NCBI GenBank assembly: GCA_963726665.1
Contig: CAVSDW010000012.1
Coordinates: 558,001-622,000 of the forward strand
Reading direction: 5' to 3'
DNA length: 64,000 nucleotides
Source: RPQJ01 sp963726665
GTDB lineage: Bacteria; Pseudomonadota; Gammaproteobacteria; Steroidobacterales; Steroidobacteraceae
A model generated the notes under the pieces. The model saw nothing but the letters and a program-made list of their open reading frames with translations, was not told the DNA's origin and did not search any database. A program made the position numbers and the translations under genes. Shown piece by piece: positions 1 to 7,966 of the stretch (positions are counted from its first letter, which is position 1; each line of letters begins with the position of its first letter).

Positions 1-168
1 TGCACGGTATCGGGGATCCAATTGCTCCCGGTCGCAGATTAGCGGAATCGAATGTCCGACCTTCCCTCAGTGGTCTCAACCTGCAACAATCCGACGCAAC
101 TCCTCCAGAGAGCGACCCATGACGTACCCCAAGCCTGAATCCGCAAAGGAATCGCCTCAGCGCACTGC
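1..168. other. Left-edge stretch without a recognisable gene
   Basis: Nothing convincing is seen here. The plus strand has stop codons in the frame that later encodes the S74-like domain (at about 40 and 136). The minus strand is open from 347 to 39, but that reading is antisense to the S74 fragment and resembles no family I know. It is probably the decayed inner edge of a phage or other accessory region that begins outside the window. Confidence 0.4.
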
Positions 169-505
169 ATGCGAAGGCGCCTTATCGTGCTCCCAAGCTC
201 GAGATTCTTGGCAGTCTGCGCAGCGCCACCCGGGGTACCGGCGGGAATGGAGCGGATGGCGGCCAGCAGCATGATGGCGACGATGTCGGATCGCAGGGTG
301 AAGGAAGATATCGTCAAGGTCGGCCAGCATCCGCTGGGGCTGGGCATCTATCTGTTCCGCTACAAGGCGCCATATTCCGAGCGTGTATGGCACTGGCCGC
401 CAGATCGGCGTGATGGCCGACGAAGTGGCCGAAAGATACCCGGACGCCGTCTCTCGACATGAGGACGGTTACCTCATGGTGGATTACGGCCGGCTGTTCC
501 ACTGA
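169..505 (+). pseudogene. Peptidase S74-type (tail fibre intramolecular chaperone) C-terminal fragment, frameshifted
   Basis: The plus strand encodes the start of an S74 chaperone-like domain, SDRRVKEDIVKVG followed by GLGIYLFRYK (about 283-370). Its second half, GVMADEVAERYPDAVS through VDYGRLF and a stop at 503-505, lies in the next frame, so one base has been gained or lost near 375-395. In the family this domain trimerises and then cleaves itself from phage tail fibres, tail spikes and similar surface proteins. Here no upstream fibre body is joined to it, because stops interrupt the frame before about 139. I read it as a remnant of a prophage or phage-tail-like gene rather than a working protein. 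The domain assignment rests on the SDRR-K-DI, MADEV and YPDAV signatures. Confidence 0.7.
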
Positions 506-528
506 AACCCGGGGCTTGACCCGGGTTT
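505..528 (+). terminator. Hairpin after the S74 fragment
   Basis: A perfect 9-bp inverted repeat, AAACCCGGG and CCCGGGTTT, with a 6-base loop, begins on the last base of the S74 stop codon. The descending arm ends in TTT. Position and shape fit a Rho-independent terminator, although the U-tract is short. Confidence 0.6.
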
Positions 529-612
529 GAAGGCAGTTCCCACTGCTTTGCCGCGGTCTCGGCGCGACTTCCGTTTGACGCGGCGGGTCGCCCGCGCCGA
601 TGCTGTCCTCTG

Positions 613-1578
613 ATGGCCACCTACCTGTTGGGCGACATGCCGATCACTTCGGCGCCTCCGTTGTCGCTATTGCGTCTGCGCCGGGCGGGCCCGATTGCGC
701 CGATCCTGACCGTGACGCGCGTTCCCAGGCCGATGCGACCGCGAGCCGTTCGCGCGTGGCGCCACCAGTGGCAGGACGATGCGAAACGCACCGTGATCAG
801 TTTGACGCTGACCCGATCCGGGTACCTGTTGCGTTTTCCTCGCCAATGCGACTTCGCTATTTCCGCCGACGCAGGACGTATCGACGCCCGACCTCATCGT
901 CGCGTGGCTCCCGAGCTCCTGGAACACCTGCTGGCAGATCAGGTCTTGCCGCGCTGCCTCGCGCAGAGGGGTGAACTGGTGGTGCACGCGGCCGGCATTG
1001 CGCTAGGGCCCGACATCGCCCTGTTCGTGGGCGAGAGCGGCCGCGGCAAGTCCACGTTGGCTGGACTGTTCTTCCGTGCCGGTCGGACGCTATTGTCGGA
1101 TGACTGCCTGATGCTGCGCCCGACACCCGAGGCGGTGCGCGCGGTACCAACGTATCCCAGTCTGCGGCTGCGGCCTGACAGCGTCGATGCGCTCTTCCCC
1201 GGCGACGCAGCGCTCGCACCCCTGCCTTCGTATTCTGACAAGCCGCGGTTCTCCATACCGGACGTCTCCCGCCAGGCCGCCGCCGGCCGCGTGGCAGCCG
1301 TGTATTTCCTCGGCGACGCTGACGCAGGGCGCGCCGATGTCAGGATCGCGCCGATGGCACGCGCGACTGCCTGTATCCGGCTGATGGAACAGTGCTTCCA
1401 GCTGGATATCCTGGACCGCGACGCCGTCAAACGTCTTCTGGGGCTGGCCGGCGAGGTCGTCGCGCGGGTGCCGACGTTCACGCTCGATTACCCCAGGGAT
1501 TTCGGCCGCGCTGCGGAGTTGGTGGCCGGGATCGAGCGACACTTTGCAGGCGTCGCCGGCGATTCGTCGGCCGCTTGA
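613..1578 (+). CDS. HPr kinase/phosphorylase C-terminal-like P-loop protein (RiPP-type tailoring kinase)
   Basis: This 321-residue protein has a Walker A loop GESGRGKST at residues 140-148, preceded by the block LVVHAAGIALG and followed by LLSDDCLML with the Asp pair at 163-164. That arrangement is typical of HprK-like kinases that stand alone in bacterial gene clusters rather than of the PTS regulator, which has a separate N-terminal domain. Homologues of this kind accompany lasso-peptide and related RiPP genes, and some are known to phosphorylate the precursor peptide. Only 18 bases separate it from the methyltransferase gene downstream, so the two are probably cotranscribed. No precursor peptide, B-type protease or cyclase is visible inside the window. 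The start ATG at 613 is the first in frame. Family assignment is good; the substrate is unknown. Confidence 0.7.
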   Translation: MATYLLGDMPITSAPPLSLLRLRRAGPIAPILTVTRVPRPMRPRAVRAWRHQWQDDAKRTVISLTLTRSGYLLRFPRQCDFAISADAGRIDARPHRRVAPELLEHLLADQVLPRCLAQRGELVVHAAGIALGPDIALFVGESGRGKSTLAGLFFRAGRTLLSDDCLMLRPTPEAVRAVPTYPSLRLRPDSVDALFPGDAALAPLPSYSDKPRFSIPDVSRQAAAGRVAAVYFLGDADAGRADVRIAPMARATACIRLMEQCFQLDILDRDAVKRLLGLAGEVVARVPTFTLDYPRDFGRAAELVAGIERHFAGVAGDSSAA

Positions 1579-1596
1579 GTTCGACGTAACGATCGC

Positions 1597-2766
1597 ATGT
1601 CCATTCAAGACAACTATTCCGTGCGTGACTATGGCCGGATGATCGCCGACACGGCGCGCACTGCGTCCTTCGTCGATGCCATGCGCCGCACGATCCGGCC
1701 CGGCAGCATCGTGCTCGACATCGGCTCGGGGCCGGGCTTTTTCGCCTTGCTGGCCTGCCAGCTGGGTGCGACGCGCGTGTACGCCATCGAGCCGGATGAA
1801 GCGATCGAAATCGGTCGCGAGAGCGCTCGCCTTCAAGCCGACGGCGAGCGGATTGTCTGGCTTCGAGGTCTCTCGACGGAGATCGAATTGCCGGAACGCG
1901 TCGACGTCGTGATCGGCGATCTGCACGGCACGCTGCCTTTCTATACCGGCAATATCAGTTCCCTGATCGATGCCCGCCGTCGCCACCTGAAGTCAGGCGG
2001 CGTGATGATTCCGCGCCGCGACACGGTTTTTGCCGCTCCTGCCGAGGCTGCCGACGAGTACGCGGATGTGGCCAACCCCTGGGAGAGCACCGCAGCCGGC
2101 GTCGATTTGACGGCCGGCCGACGATTCGTGACAAATCAATGGTGGCGGGCCGCGAGTGCGCCGATCCTGATGGAACGTTACCTGGCTGCGCCGATGGCCT
2201 GGGCGGAAGTCGACTACCGCCTCTGTGAGTCACCGAATGCGTCCGGCGACTGCGCCTGGACGGCCGAGCGAGCGGGCATCCTGCACGGATACTACGTCTG
2301 GTTCGACAGCGAGACCGCGGAGGGAATCAGCTGCTCCAACGCGCCGACGCTGCCTGAACGCGTCTACGGACGGGCTTTCTTCCCGCTGGAGCGCCCGCTG
2401 GCGATCGCTGAGGGAGACAGCATGCGCGGCGAATTCGCCGCCAACCTGGTCGCCGGAAAATACATTCTGCGCTGGAATACCCGGGTCGCAGACGCACAAG
2501 GCCGGCCCAAGGCGACCTTCGCACAGTCGACCTTCGCCAGCCGGCCTGTACTCAAGGAAGACCTGGATCGAACGCGACCCGACTACCGGCCGTCGCTTGG
2601 CGAGGCTGCACGCGTCGACCTGCAGGCCCTCGATGCGATGGCGAAGGGCGAGTCATTGGCTGAAATCGCGGCCAGGCTGGCCCGAGAGTTTCCCCGACGC
2701 TTCAAGGACCCGGCGCAAGCCCTGCGACACGCAGCCGATCTATCCCTGAAATATTCCAAGGCCTAG
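1597..2766 (+). CDS. Class I SAM-dependent methyltransferase (PRMT-like) with PqqD-like C-terminal tail
   Basis: The 389-residue product carries SAM motif I, VLDIGSGPGFFALLA (residues 39-53), and an acidic residue ending the second strand (AIEPDE, about 64-68). The spacing resembles protein arginine methyltransferases, and the central beta-barrel-like half fits that fold. The last 55 or so residues, around AKGESLAEIAARL and FPRRFKDPAQAL, look like the small PqqD/RRE-like helical domain that RiPP enzymes use to grip a leader peptide. Together with the HprK-like kinase immediately upstream this suggests a two-enzyme peptide- or protein-modifying unit. The substrate is not apparent from the sequence. 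The tail could instead be an unrelated helical extension, so the RiPP link is inference. Confidence 0.7.
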   Translation: MSIQDNYSVRDYGRMIADTARTASFVDAMRRTIRPGSIVLDIGSGPGFFALLACQLGATRVYAIEPDEAIEIGRESARLQADGERIVWLRGLSTEIELPERVDVVIGDLHGTLPFYTGNISSLIDARRRHLKSGGVMIPRRDTVFAAPAEAADEYADVANPWESTAAGVDLTAGRRFVTNQWWRAASAPILMERYLAAPMAWAEVDYRLCESPNASGDCAWTAERAGILHGYYVWFDSETAEGISCSNAPTLPERVYGRAFFPLERPLAIAEGDSMRGEFAANLVAGKYILRWNTRVADAQGRPKATFAQSTFASRPVLKEDLDRTRPDYRPSLGEAARVDLQALDAMAKGESLAEIAARLAREFPRRFKDPAQALRHAADLSLKYSKA

Positions 2767-2773
2767 CAGCCTG

Positions 2774-2870
2774 TCGGACTGGGTTTGCCCGCATTTTCCT
2801 GACACCAGGATTAGGTGCGATGATGATCTCGGAGGGGTCAGATGGGAAAGCGGCTCAAACCCAGTTCTAG
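2774..2870. mobile_element. Short element bounded by inverted repeats (MITE-like or residual transposon ends)
   Basis: A perfect 10-bp inverted repeat, ACTGGGTTTG at 2778-2787 and CAAACCCAGT at 2856-2865, bounds about 90 bases. The similarity continues inward with mismatches: both ends read roughly GGGTTTG, a GC-rich gap, TTTCC or TTTTCC, then TGAC. This is what terminal inverted repeats of a small non-autonomous element, or an IS with its interior deleted, look like. It sits at the junction between the RiPP-like genes and pap, and the pap stop codon falls at its outer edge. No target duplication could be confirmed. A long-loop transcription terminator is an alternative. Confidence 0.4.
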
Positions 2871-4348
2871 TCGAGCGCCGACTCGATCCGCTCGCACAGG
2901 CGACGCAGCACGAGCAGCCGCGCGTATCGCTTGTCGTCCGCCGGGATGACGTGCCAGGGTGCGTAACGGGTATTCGTGAGCGCAAGCATGTCGCCCGCCG
3001 CGCGCTGGTAGGCCGCCCAGTGCGCACGATTGGTCCAGTCCTCGGGATCCACCTTGAAGCGCTTCAGCGGATTGCGATCGCGCTCCTCGAAGCGCGCCAG
3101 CTGCTCGGCGCGGCTCACCGACATCCAGAACTTTGCCACGACGACGTGGTGCTCGGTCAGCTGCCGCTCGAACTCGTTGATTTCGGCGTAGGCACGCTGC
3201 CAGTCGGGGCGCGCCGCGAACCCGCGGACCCGCTCGACGAGCACGCGCCCGTACCACGTGCGATCGAAGAGCGTGTAGTTGCCGAGTGGCGGCAGGTGGA
3301 ACCAGAAGCGCCACAGGTAGGGACGCGCGATCTCCTCGGCCGAAGGCGCCGAGATCGGAACGACACGGTATTGCCGTGCGTCCAGTGCCGCCGTGATGCG
3401 CCGGATCGCCCCACCCTTGCCCGAGGCGTCCATGCCCTCGAAGGCGACGACCACGGCCCGCTTCGCGAACCTGCCGCGCCTCGAGAGCAGCGCCAGCCGG
3501 CCCTGCAGGGCCTCGAGCTCACGGTCGTAGTTTTCCTCCGCCACGCGCGCGCCGCGGTGCGTGGTCGTGAGGGCCGCGCGCCCGGTCTTCGGCCCGGGCG
3601 GCCTCGCCCCGGGTGCCGGCACCCTCGCGGGCGGCCGCACGCTGCGGCCCTCGATTCCATCGAGGAGCACCCGCCCGACCTGCAGCGCCCGGTGCTGGCG
3701 GTCCGTACCGTCGACCAGGTGCCAGGGCGCCGCAGGCGACTCGGTCGCCTCGAGGCAGTGCTCGACGGCCCGCTCCACGCGCCGGAAGTGCCGGGCCTGC
3801 CAGAGGTCCTCCGGCGTCACGCGCCAGCGAGTCAACCGGTCGGCGCGCAATTTGCGCAGGCGTTGAAGCTGCAGCTTCGGCCCCACGTGCAGGTGAACCT
3901 TGACGACGGCGACACCGTCGGCCACCAGCATGCGCTCGAGTCCCTGGATGCGTTCCACCTCGCGACGCACGGCGGCCGCCGGACGCCTGGGATAAAGGAC
4001 CGACTCGCGCAGGAAGTCCGCGTACCAGCCGGCGTGCAGGATCGCGATGCGGCCCCGCGGCGGCATGACCCGCCAGTACCGCCAGAGGGCTGGCCTCTGG
4101 CGCTCGACCTCGTTCGGTTCACGAAAGCCGTAGGCCGCGACGAACTTGGGATCGAGCCATCCGAGCAGCTCGTTGACGACCTCGCTGCGGCCCGCGCCCG
4201 GGATGCCGGTGATGATGAAGGCCACCGCCCGCGCACGACCCTTGCGCAACTCGAACTGTGCGTCGAGCAGCCGGTCCTGCAACCTGGGAAGCTCGTGCTC
4301 GTATTCGAGCTTGGTCAACCGCCGCCCGCTCAGGACTTCGTGCAACAT
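2867..4348 (-). CDS. pap: Polyphosphate:AMP phosphotransferase (class II PPK2, two-domain)
   Basis: The enzyme of this family transfers phosphate from polyphosphate to AMP, giving ADP in the cytoplasm. The 493-residue protein has two tandem PPK2 domains, as class II enzymes do. The C-terminal one keeps a good Walker A, GMDASGKGG (residues 305-313), and the lid/Walker B-like block FDRTWYGRV (about 361-369). The N-terminal one is degenerate, with GIPGAGRSE near residue 48 and HAGWYADF in place of the canonical block. Length and architecture match the family. A second polyphosphate-using enzyme, PpgK, is encoded at 30.5 kb. The ATG start is unambiguous. It follows aguA on the same strand after 77 bases holding a dispersed repeat. 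Confidence 0.93.
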   Translation of the reverse strand: MLHEVLSGRRLTKLEYEHELPRLQDRLLDAQFELRKGRARAVAFIITGIPGAGRSEVVNELLGWLDPKFVAAYGFREPNEVERQRPALWRYWRVMPPRGRIAILHAGWYADFLRESVLYPRRPAAAVRREVERIQGLERMLVADGVAVVKVHLHVGPKLQLQRLRKLRADRLTRWRVTPEDLWQARHFRRVERAVEHCLEATESPAAPWHLVDGTDRQHRALQVGRVLLDGIEGRSVRPPARVPAPGARPPGPKTGRAALTTTHRGARVAEENYDRELEALQGRLALLSRRGRFAKRAVVVAFEGMDASGKGGAIRRITAALDARQYRVVPISAPSAEEIARPYLWRFWFHLPPLGNYTLFDRTWYGRVLVERVRGFAARPDWQRAYAEINEFERQLTEHHVVVAKFWMSVSRAEQLARFEERDRNPLKRFKVDPEDWTNRAHWAAYQRAAGDMLALTNTRYAPWHVIPADDKRYARLLVLRRLCERIESALD

Positions 4349-4411
4349 CGGCGTCGATACTCCCTCACGTGCGTTCCGGTTTCTCGCTTCACTCTTACGT
4401 CTTGCTTCTGA

Positions 4412-4444
4412 CTATCCGCTATCCGCTAGTCACTACCCGCTTTC
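4412..4444 (+). repeat. Dispersed intergenic repeat, copy A
   Basis: This 33-base unit begins CTATCCGCTA and contains CTAGTCACT. It matches 28 of 33 positions of the reverse complement of 55385-55417. It overlaps the 3' end of aguA and supplies that gene's last codons and stop. Confidence 0.55.
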
Positions 4445-5550
4445 CGCCGCGGCACCTGCTGCGTGATGCAGTGGACGTTGCCGCCGCCGAGCAGCACCTC
4501 GCGCCCGGGGACGCCGACGACCTCGCGCTTCGGAAACAGGGCCTTAAGCTTGCGAAGCGCCGCTGCGTCGCGCTTCGGGTCGAGCAGCGGCACCACCACT
4601 CGACGATTGCCCAGGTAGAAATTGACGTACGAGCCCGCGAGCCTCGATCCAGCCTCGCGCGGCTGCGAACCCTCCGCCGCGTCGATTCCTTCGGCTTCGG
4701 CCTTCGTCATGTGCAGCGGACCCGGCTGGACGAGCTTGTGCACCTTGAATCGCCGACCGCGGGCATCGCGTGCCTGCATCAGTCGCTCCAGGGCATCCCG
4801 GGAAATCGGGTACTGCGGATCGCGCTTGTCGTCGGTCCAGGTGAGCACGACCTCGCCGGGCCGCACGAACGCGCACAGGTTGTCCACGTGCCCGTCGGTC
4901 TCGTCGAGGTGCACGCCCTGGCCGAGCCAGACGATGGTGTCGACGCCCAGGTAGCGCATGAGCAGGCGCTCGATCTCGCCGCGCGAGAGGTGCGGGTTAC
5001 GGTTGCGGTTGAGGAGGCATTCCTCGGTGGTGATCAGCGTGCCCTGCCCGTCCACGTGGATGGCTCCGCCCTCGAGCACGAACGGCGCACGGTACCGGTC
5101 GCAACGCTCGATCTCGATCACTTTCTGCGCGACGGCTTCGTCCCTGTCCCAGGGAAAATAGATGCCGCCGTCGAGACCGCCCCAGGCGTTGAACATCCAG
5201 TCCACGCCGCGCAGCCCGCCGCGCCCGTTCACCACGAACGTGGGACCGACGTCGCGCATCCACGCGTCATCGCTCGAAAGCTCGACGACGCGCACGCCGG
5301 CCGGCAGCCTGCGGCGCGCATTGTCGTACTGCGCGGCGGAGACGCCCACGGAGACGGGCTCACTGCCGGCGATCGCGGCGGCCACTGCGGCGAATGCCTG
5401 CTGCGCCGGCTTGGCGCCGAGGCGCCAGTTGTCCGGGCGCTCGGGCCAAAGCATCCAGCAGCCGGCGTGCGGCTCGAATTCGCCGGGCATCCGATACCCG
5501 TCGCGTCGCGGGTCGCTCGAGAGAGTACGGGTCACTTTCCTGGTCTCCAT
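4426..5550 (-). CDS. aguA: Agmatine deiminase
   Basis: The enzyme hydrolyses agmatine to N-carbamoylputrescine and ammonia, the first step of the agmatine-to-putrescine route. The protein (374 residues from ATG 5550) shows the peptidyl-arginine-deiminase fold signatures: PHAGCWMLWPERPDNW near the N-terminus, DAWMRDVGPTFVVN, HLDETDGHVDN and the catalytic cysteine in GGGNVHCITQQ (about C361). A TTG twelve bases further upstream could also start the frame, but ATG 5550 is the conventional choice. Its partner aguB lies 41 kb away at 46667-47539, so the pathway is split. The last residues (RRKAGSD) and the stop are encoded within a dispersed repeat, suggesting the original C-terminus was slightly altered. 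It follows the copper ATPase gene after 48 bases on the same strand. Confidence 0.95.
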   Translation of the reverse strand: METRKVTRTLSSDPRRDGYRMPGEFEPHAGCWMLWPERPDNWRLGAKPAQQAFAAVAAAIAGSEPVSVGVSAAQYDNARRRLPAGVRVVELSSDDAWMRDVGPTFVVNGRGGLRGVDWMFNAWGGLDGGIYFPWDRDEAVAQKVIEIERCDRYRAPFVLEGGAIHVDGQGTLITTEECLLNRNRNPHLSRGEIERLLMRYLGVDTIVWLGQGVHLDETDGHVDNLCAFVRPGEVVLTWTDDKRDPQYPISRDALERLMQARDARGRRFKVHKLVQPGPLHMTKAEAEGIDAAEGSQPREAGSRLAGSYVNFYLGNRRVVVPLLDPKRDAAALRKLKALFPKREVVGVPGREVLLGGGNVHCITQQVPRRKAGSD

Positions 5551-5598
5551 GTGCCACTGCAACGCCGCAGGCCGGCAGTTGCCAAGCAGTCGCCCCCG

Positions 5599-7962
5599 TC
5601 AGAGCCGGGCCCGGCCCAGGCGGAGCGCGTTGGCGATCACGCTCACCGAACTCAGCGACATCGCTGCCGCGGCCGCGGCCGGCGCAAGGAGCATGCCGGC
5701 CAGCGGATAGAGTGCGCCGGCGGCGAGCGGTACGCCGATCGAATTGTAGCCAAACGCGAACAGCAGGTTCTGGCGCACGTTGGACATCGTGGCCTCGGCG
5801 AGCTGGAGCGCACGCCCGATCGACCGGAGGTCGCCGTTCATAAGGGTCACCCCGGCCGTCTGCTTCGCGATGTCCGTGCCCGTTCCCATCGCGATGCCGA
5901 CGTCGGCCTCGGCGAGCGCCGGAGCGTCGTTGACCCCGTCGCCCACCATCGCGACCCTGCGTCCGTCTCCGCGCAGGTGCCGCACGACTTCTGCCTTGCC
6001 ATCGGGCATCACGCCGGCATGCACCTCGTCGATGCCGAGCAACTGCGCGACGGCGCGCACCGATCCCTCGTGGTCGCCCGACAGCAGCACCACGCGCAGT
6101 CCCCGGCGCTTGAAGTCCTGCACGGCCTCCCAGGCCTCGGGCTTGAGGGGGTCCGCGATGCCGACGACGCCGATCGCAACCTGGTCCACCGCGACGAACA
6201 CCGTGGTCTGACCGAGTTCCCGCAGGCGATCCGCCTCGGGCTCGAGCGCCCCGACGTCCACGCCCGCGTCGGCCATCAGCCGGGAATTGCCCACCGCGAC
6301 CCGGCGCATCTGCACGACACCCGTCGCCCCGGCGCCGGGCTTCGACTCGAATCCGTACGTGCGGCCGAGCCGCAGCCCCCTCGACTGCGCGGCGCGCACG
6401 ATCGCGGCCGCAAGCGGATGCTCGCTCGCCTGCTCGAGGCTGGCCGCATAGCGCAGAAGTTCCGACTCGGCGATGTCATCCACCGGAAGGATGCTCACGA
6501 CCTCCGGACGCCCTGCGGTGAGCGTGCCGGTCTTGTCGAGCACCACGGTATCGACGTCGTCCAGCGCCTGCAGCGCGCCCGCGTCGCGGAACAGCACGCC
6601 CGCCTGTGCTCCACGCCCCATCGCCACGGTCATGGACATCGGCGTGGCGAGCCCGAGGGCGCAGGGGCAGGCGATGATCAGCGTGCTGACGGCGACCAGC
6701 AGCGCGTTCGCGAGCCGCGGCTCCGGCCCGACGAACGCCCACACGATCGCGGCGACGACCGCGACCGTGATGACGGCGGGAACGAACCATGCCGACACCC
6801 TGTCAGCGAGCCCCTGCACGGGTGCCCGGCTGCGCTGCGCCTCGGCGACCGTCTGGACGATGCGCGCGAGCACCGTCTCCGAGCCGACATGCGCGGCGCG
6901 GAGCACCAGCGATCCCTGGCCGTTCAGGGTGCCCCCGATGACCGCGTCTCCCGGTGCCTTGTCGACCGGCAGCGACTCGCCGGTGACCATGGACTCGTCC
7001 ACCGCACCGCGGCCCTCCATGACCTCACCGTCCACCGGCATCCGCTCGCCGGGTCGCACGCGCAACTGGTCCCCGACCCTGACCTCGGCCAGGGGAATCT
7101 CGATTTCCCGTCCGCCCGGCTCGACGCGACGCGCAGTCTTCGGCGCGAGGTCCATCAGCGCGCGCAGCGCGGCCCCGGTCCGGCTGCGAGCACGCAGTTC
7201 GAGCACCTGACCGAGCAGCACGAGCGTGACGATCATCGCGGCGGACTCGAAATAAAGGGCCGCCTTCCCGCCGTGACGGAACGCATGCGGGACGGCCGCG
7301 GGCACGAGTGTCGCGAAGGCGCTGTATGCGTAGGCCGCGACCACACCGAGGCCGATCAACGTGAACATGTTCAGCTGCCGCGTCGCGAGTGAACGGGCAC
7401 CGCGCACGAGCAGCGGCCAGCCACACCACAGGACCACGGGTGTGGCGAGCGCGAACTGCGTCCAGGGACCGGCCGCTGCGGCAAGGCTCGCGGGCAGCCA
7501 GCCAGCCATTTCCAGCATCGCAAGCACGAAAAGCGGCGCCGTCAGCGCCAGCGAAACCAGGAATCGCCGTCGCATGTCCTGCAACTCGGCATCCTGGCCG
7601 TCGCCCGCCACGGGCATCGCCGGCTCGAGGGCCATGCCGCAGCGCGGACAGGCCGCGGGCACCGGGCTCTCGACGCCCGGACACATCGGGCATACGTAAA
7701 GGGACTCGCCGACTCGCAGCGCTCTGGCGGCCGGCGCAATCCCCTGCGCCGCTCCTCCTGCATGGCAGCAGTCGTGCGGCGGCGAGACCGGCTCCGGCTC
7801 CACCTTGCAGCAGTCGTGGCCGCCCGCGATCTTGTCCGCAGGCTTTTCCGGCGCGTGGCAGGCATCGCGCGTCCGCTCGGGTTCCACTTTCTGCCCGGCG
7901 TGGCAGCAGTCCCCATGTTGCGGTTGGTCGGGCATGCCGTCGTCTCGGGTCGGGTCGTCCAT
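5599..7962 (-). CDS. copA: P1B-type copper/silver-translocating ATPase with Cys/His-rich N-terminus
   Basis: This is an inner-membrane heavy-metal exporting ATPase of 787 residues. It has the intramembrane metal motif ACPCALGLATP (CPC, about residue 430), the phosphorylation motif DKTGT (about 474) and the hinge GDGVNDAPALAEADVG (about 673). These are P1B-1 (Cu+/Ag+) features. Instead of a classical HMA domain the first 75 residues hold a series of Cys-Cys-His clusters (GDCCHAG, GHDCCK, HDCCHAGG). They are followed by a small zinc-ribbon-like heavy-metal-binding segment (YVCPMCPGVESP and CPRCGMALEP). It begins 4 bases after the cusA stop and is the last gene of the cus-type operon. Export to the periplasm for CusCBA to remove is the likely role. 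The metal (Cu versus Ag) cannot be separated from sequence. Confidence 0.92.
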   Translation of the reverse strand: MDDPTRDDGMPDQPQHGDCCHAGQKVEPERTRDACHAPEKPADKIAGGHDCCKVEPEPVSPPHDCCHAGGAAQGIAPAARALRVGESLYVCPMCPGVESPVPAACPRCGMALEPAMPVAGDGQDAELQDMRRRFLVSLALTAPLFVLAMLEMAGWLPASLAAAAGPWTQFALATPVVLWCGWPLLVRGARSLATRQLNMFTLIGLGVVAAYAYSAFATLVPAAVPHAFRHGGKAALYFESAAMIVTLVLLGQVLELRARSRTGAALRALMDLAPKTARRVEPGGREIEIPLAEVRVGDQLRVRPGERMPVDGEVMEGRGAVDESMVTGESLPVDKAPGDAVIGGTLNGQGSLVLRAAHVGSETVLARIVQTVAEAQRSRAPVQGLADRVSAWFVPAVITVAVVAAIVWAFVGPEPRLANALLVAVSTLIIACPCALGLATPMSMTVAMGRGAQAGVLFRDAGALQALDDVDTVVLDKTGTLTAGRPEVVSILPVDDIAESELLRYAASLEQASEHPLAAAIVRAAQSRGLRLGRTYGFESKPGAGATGVVQMRRVAVGNSRLMADAGVDVGALEPEADRLRELGQTTVFVAVDQVAIGVVGIADPLKPEAWEAVQDFKRRGLRVVLLSGDHEGSVRAVAQLLGIDEVHAGVMPDGKAEVVRHLRGDGRRVAMVGDGVNDAPALAEADVGIAMGTGTDIAKQTAGVTLMNGDLRSIGRALQLAEATMSNVRQNLLFAFGYNSIGVPLAAGALYPLAGMLLAPAAAAAAMSLSSVSVIANALRLGRARL

Positions 7963-7966
7963 GCGG

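Noticed and set aside
39..347. 102-codon minus-strand open frame at the left edge
   Set aside because: It is antisense to the S74-like fragment, and no family resemblance could be found.
4258..7392. 1044-codon plus-strand open frame opposite aguA and copA
   Set aside because: It is antisense to two clearly conserved genes and its translation is low-complexity (Arg/His/Asp/Gly-rich) with no family signature, as expected for GC-rich shadow frames.
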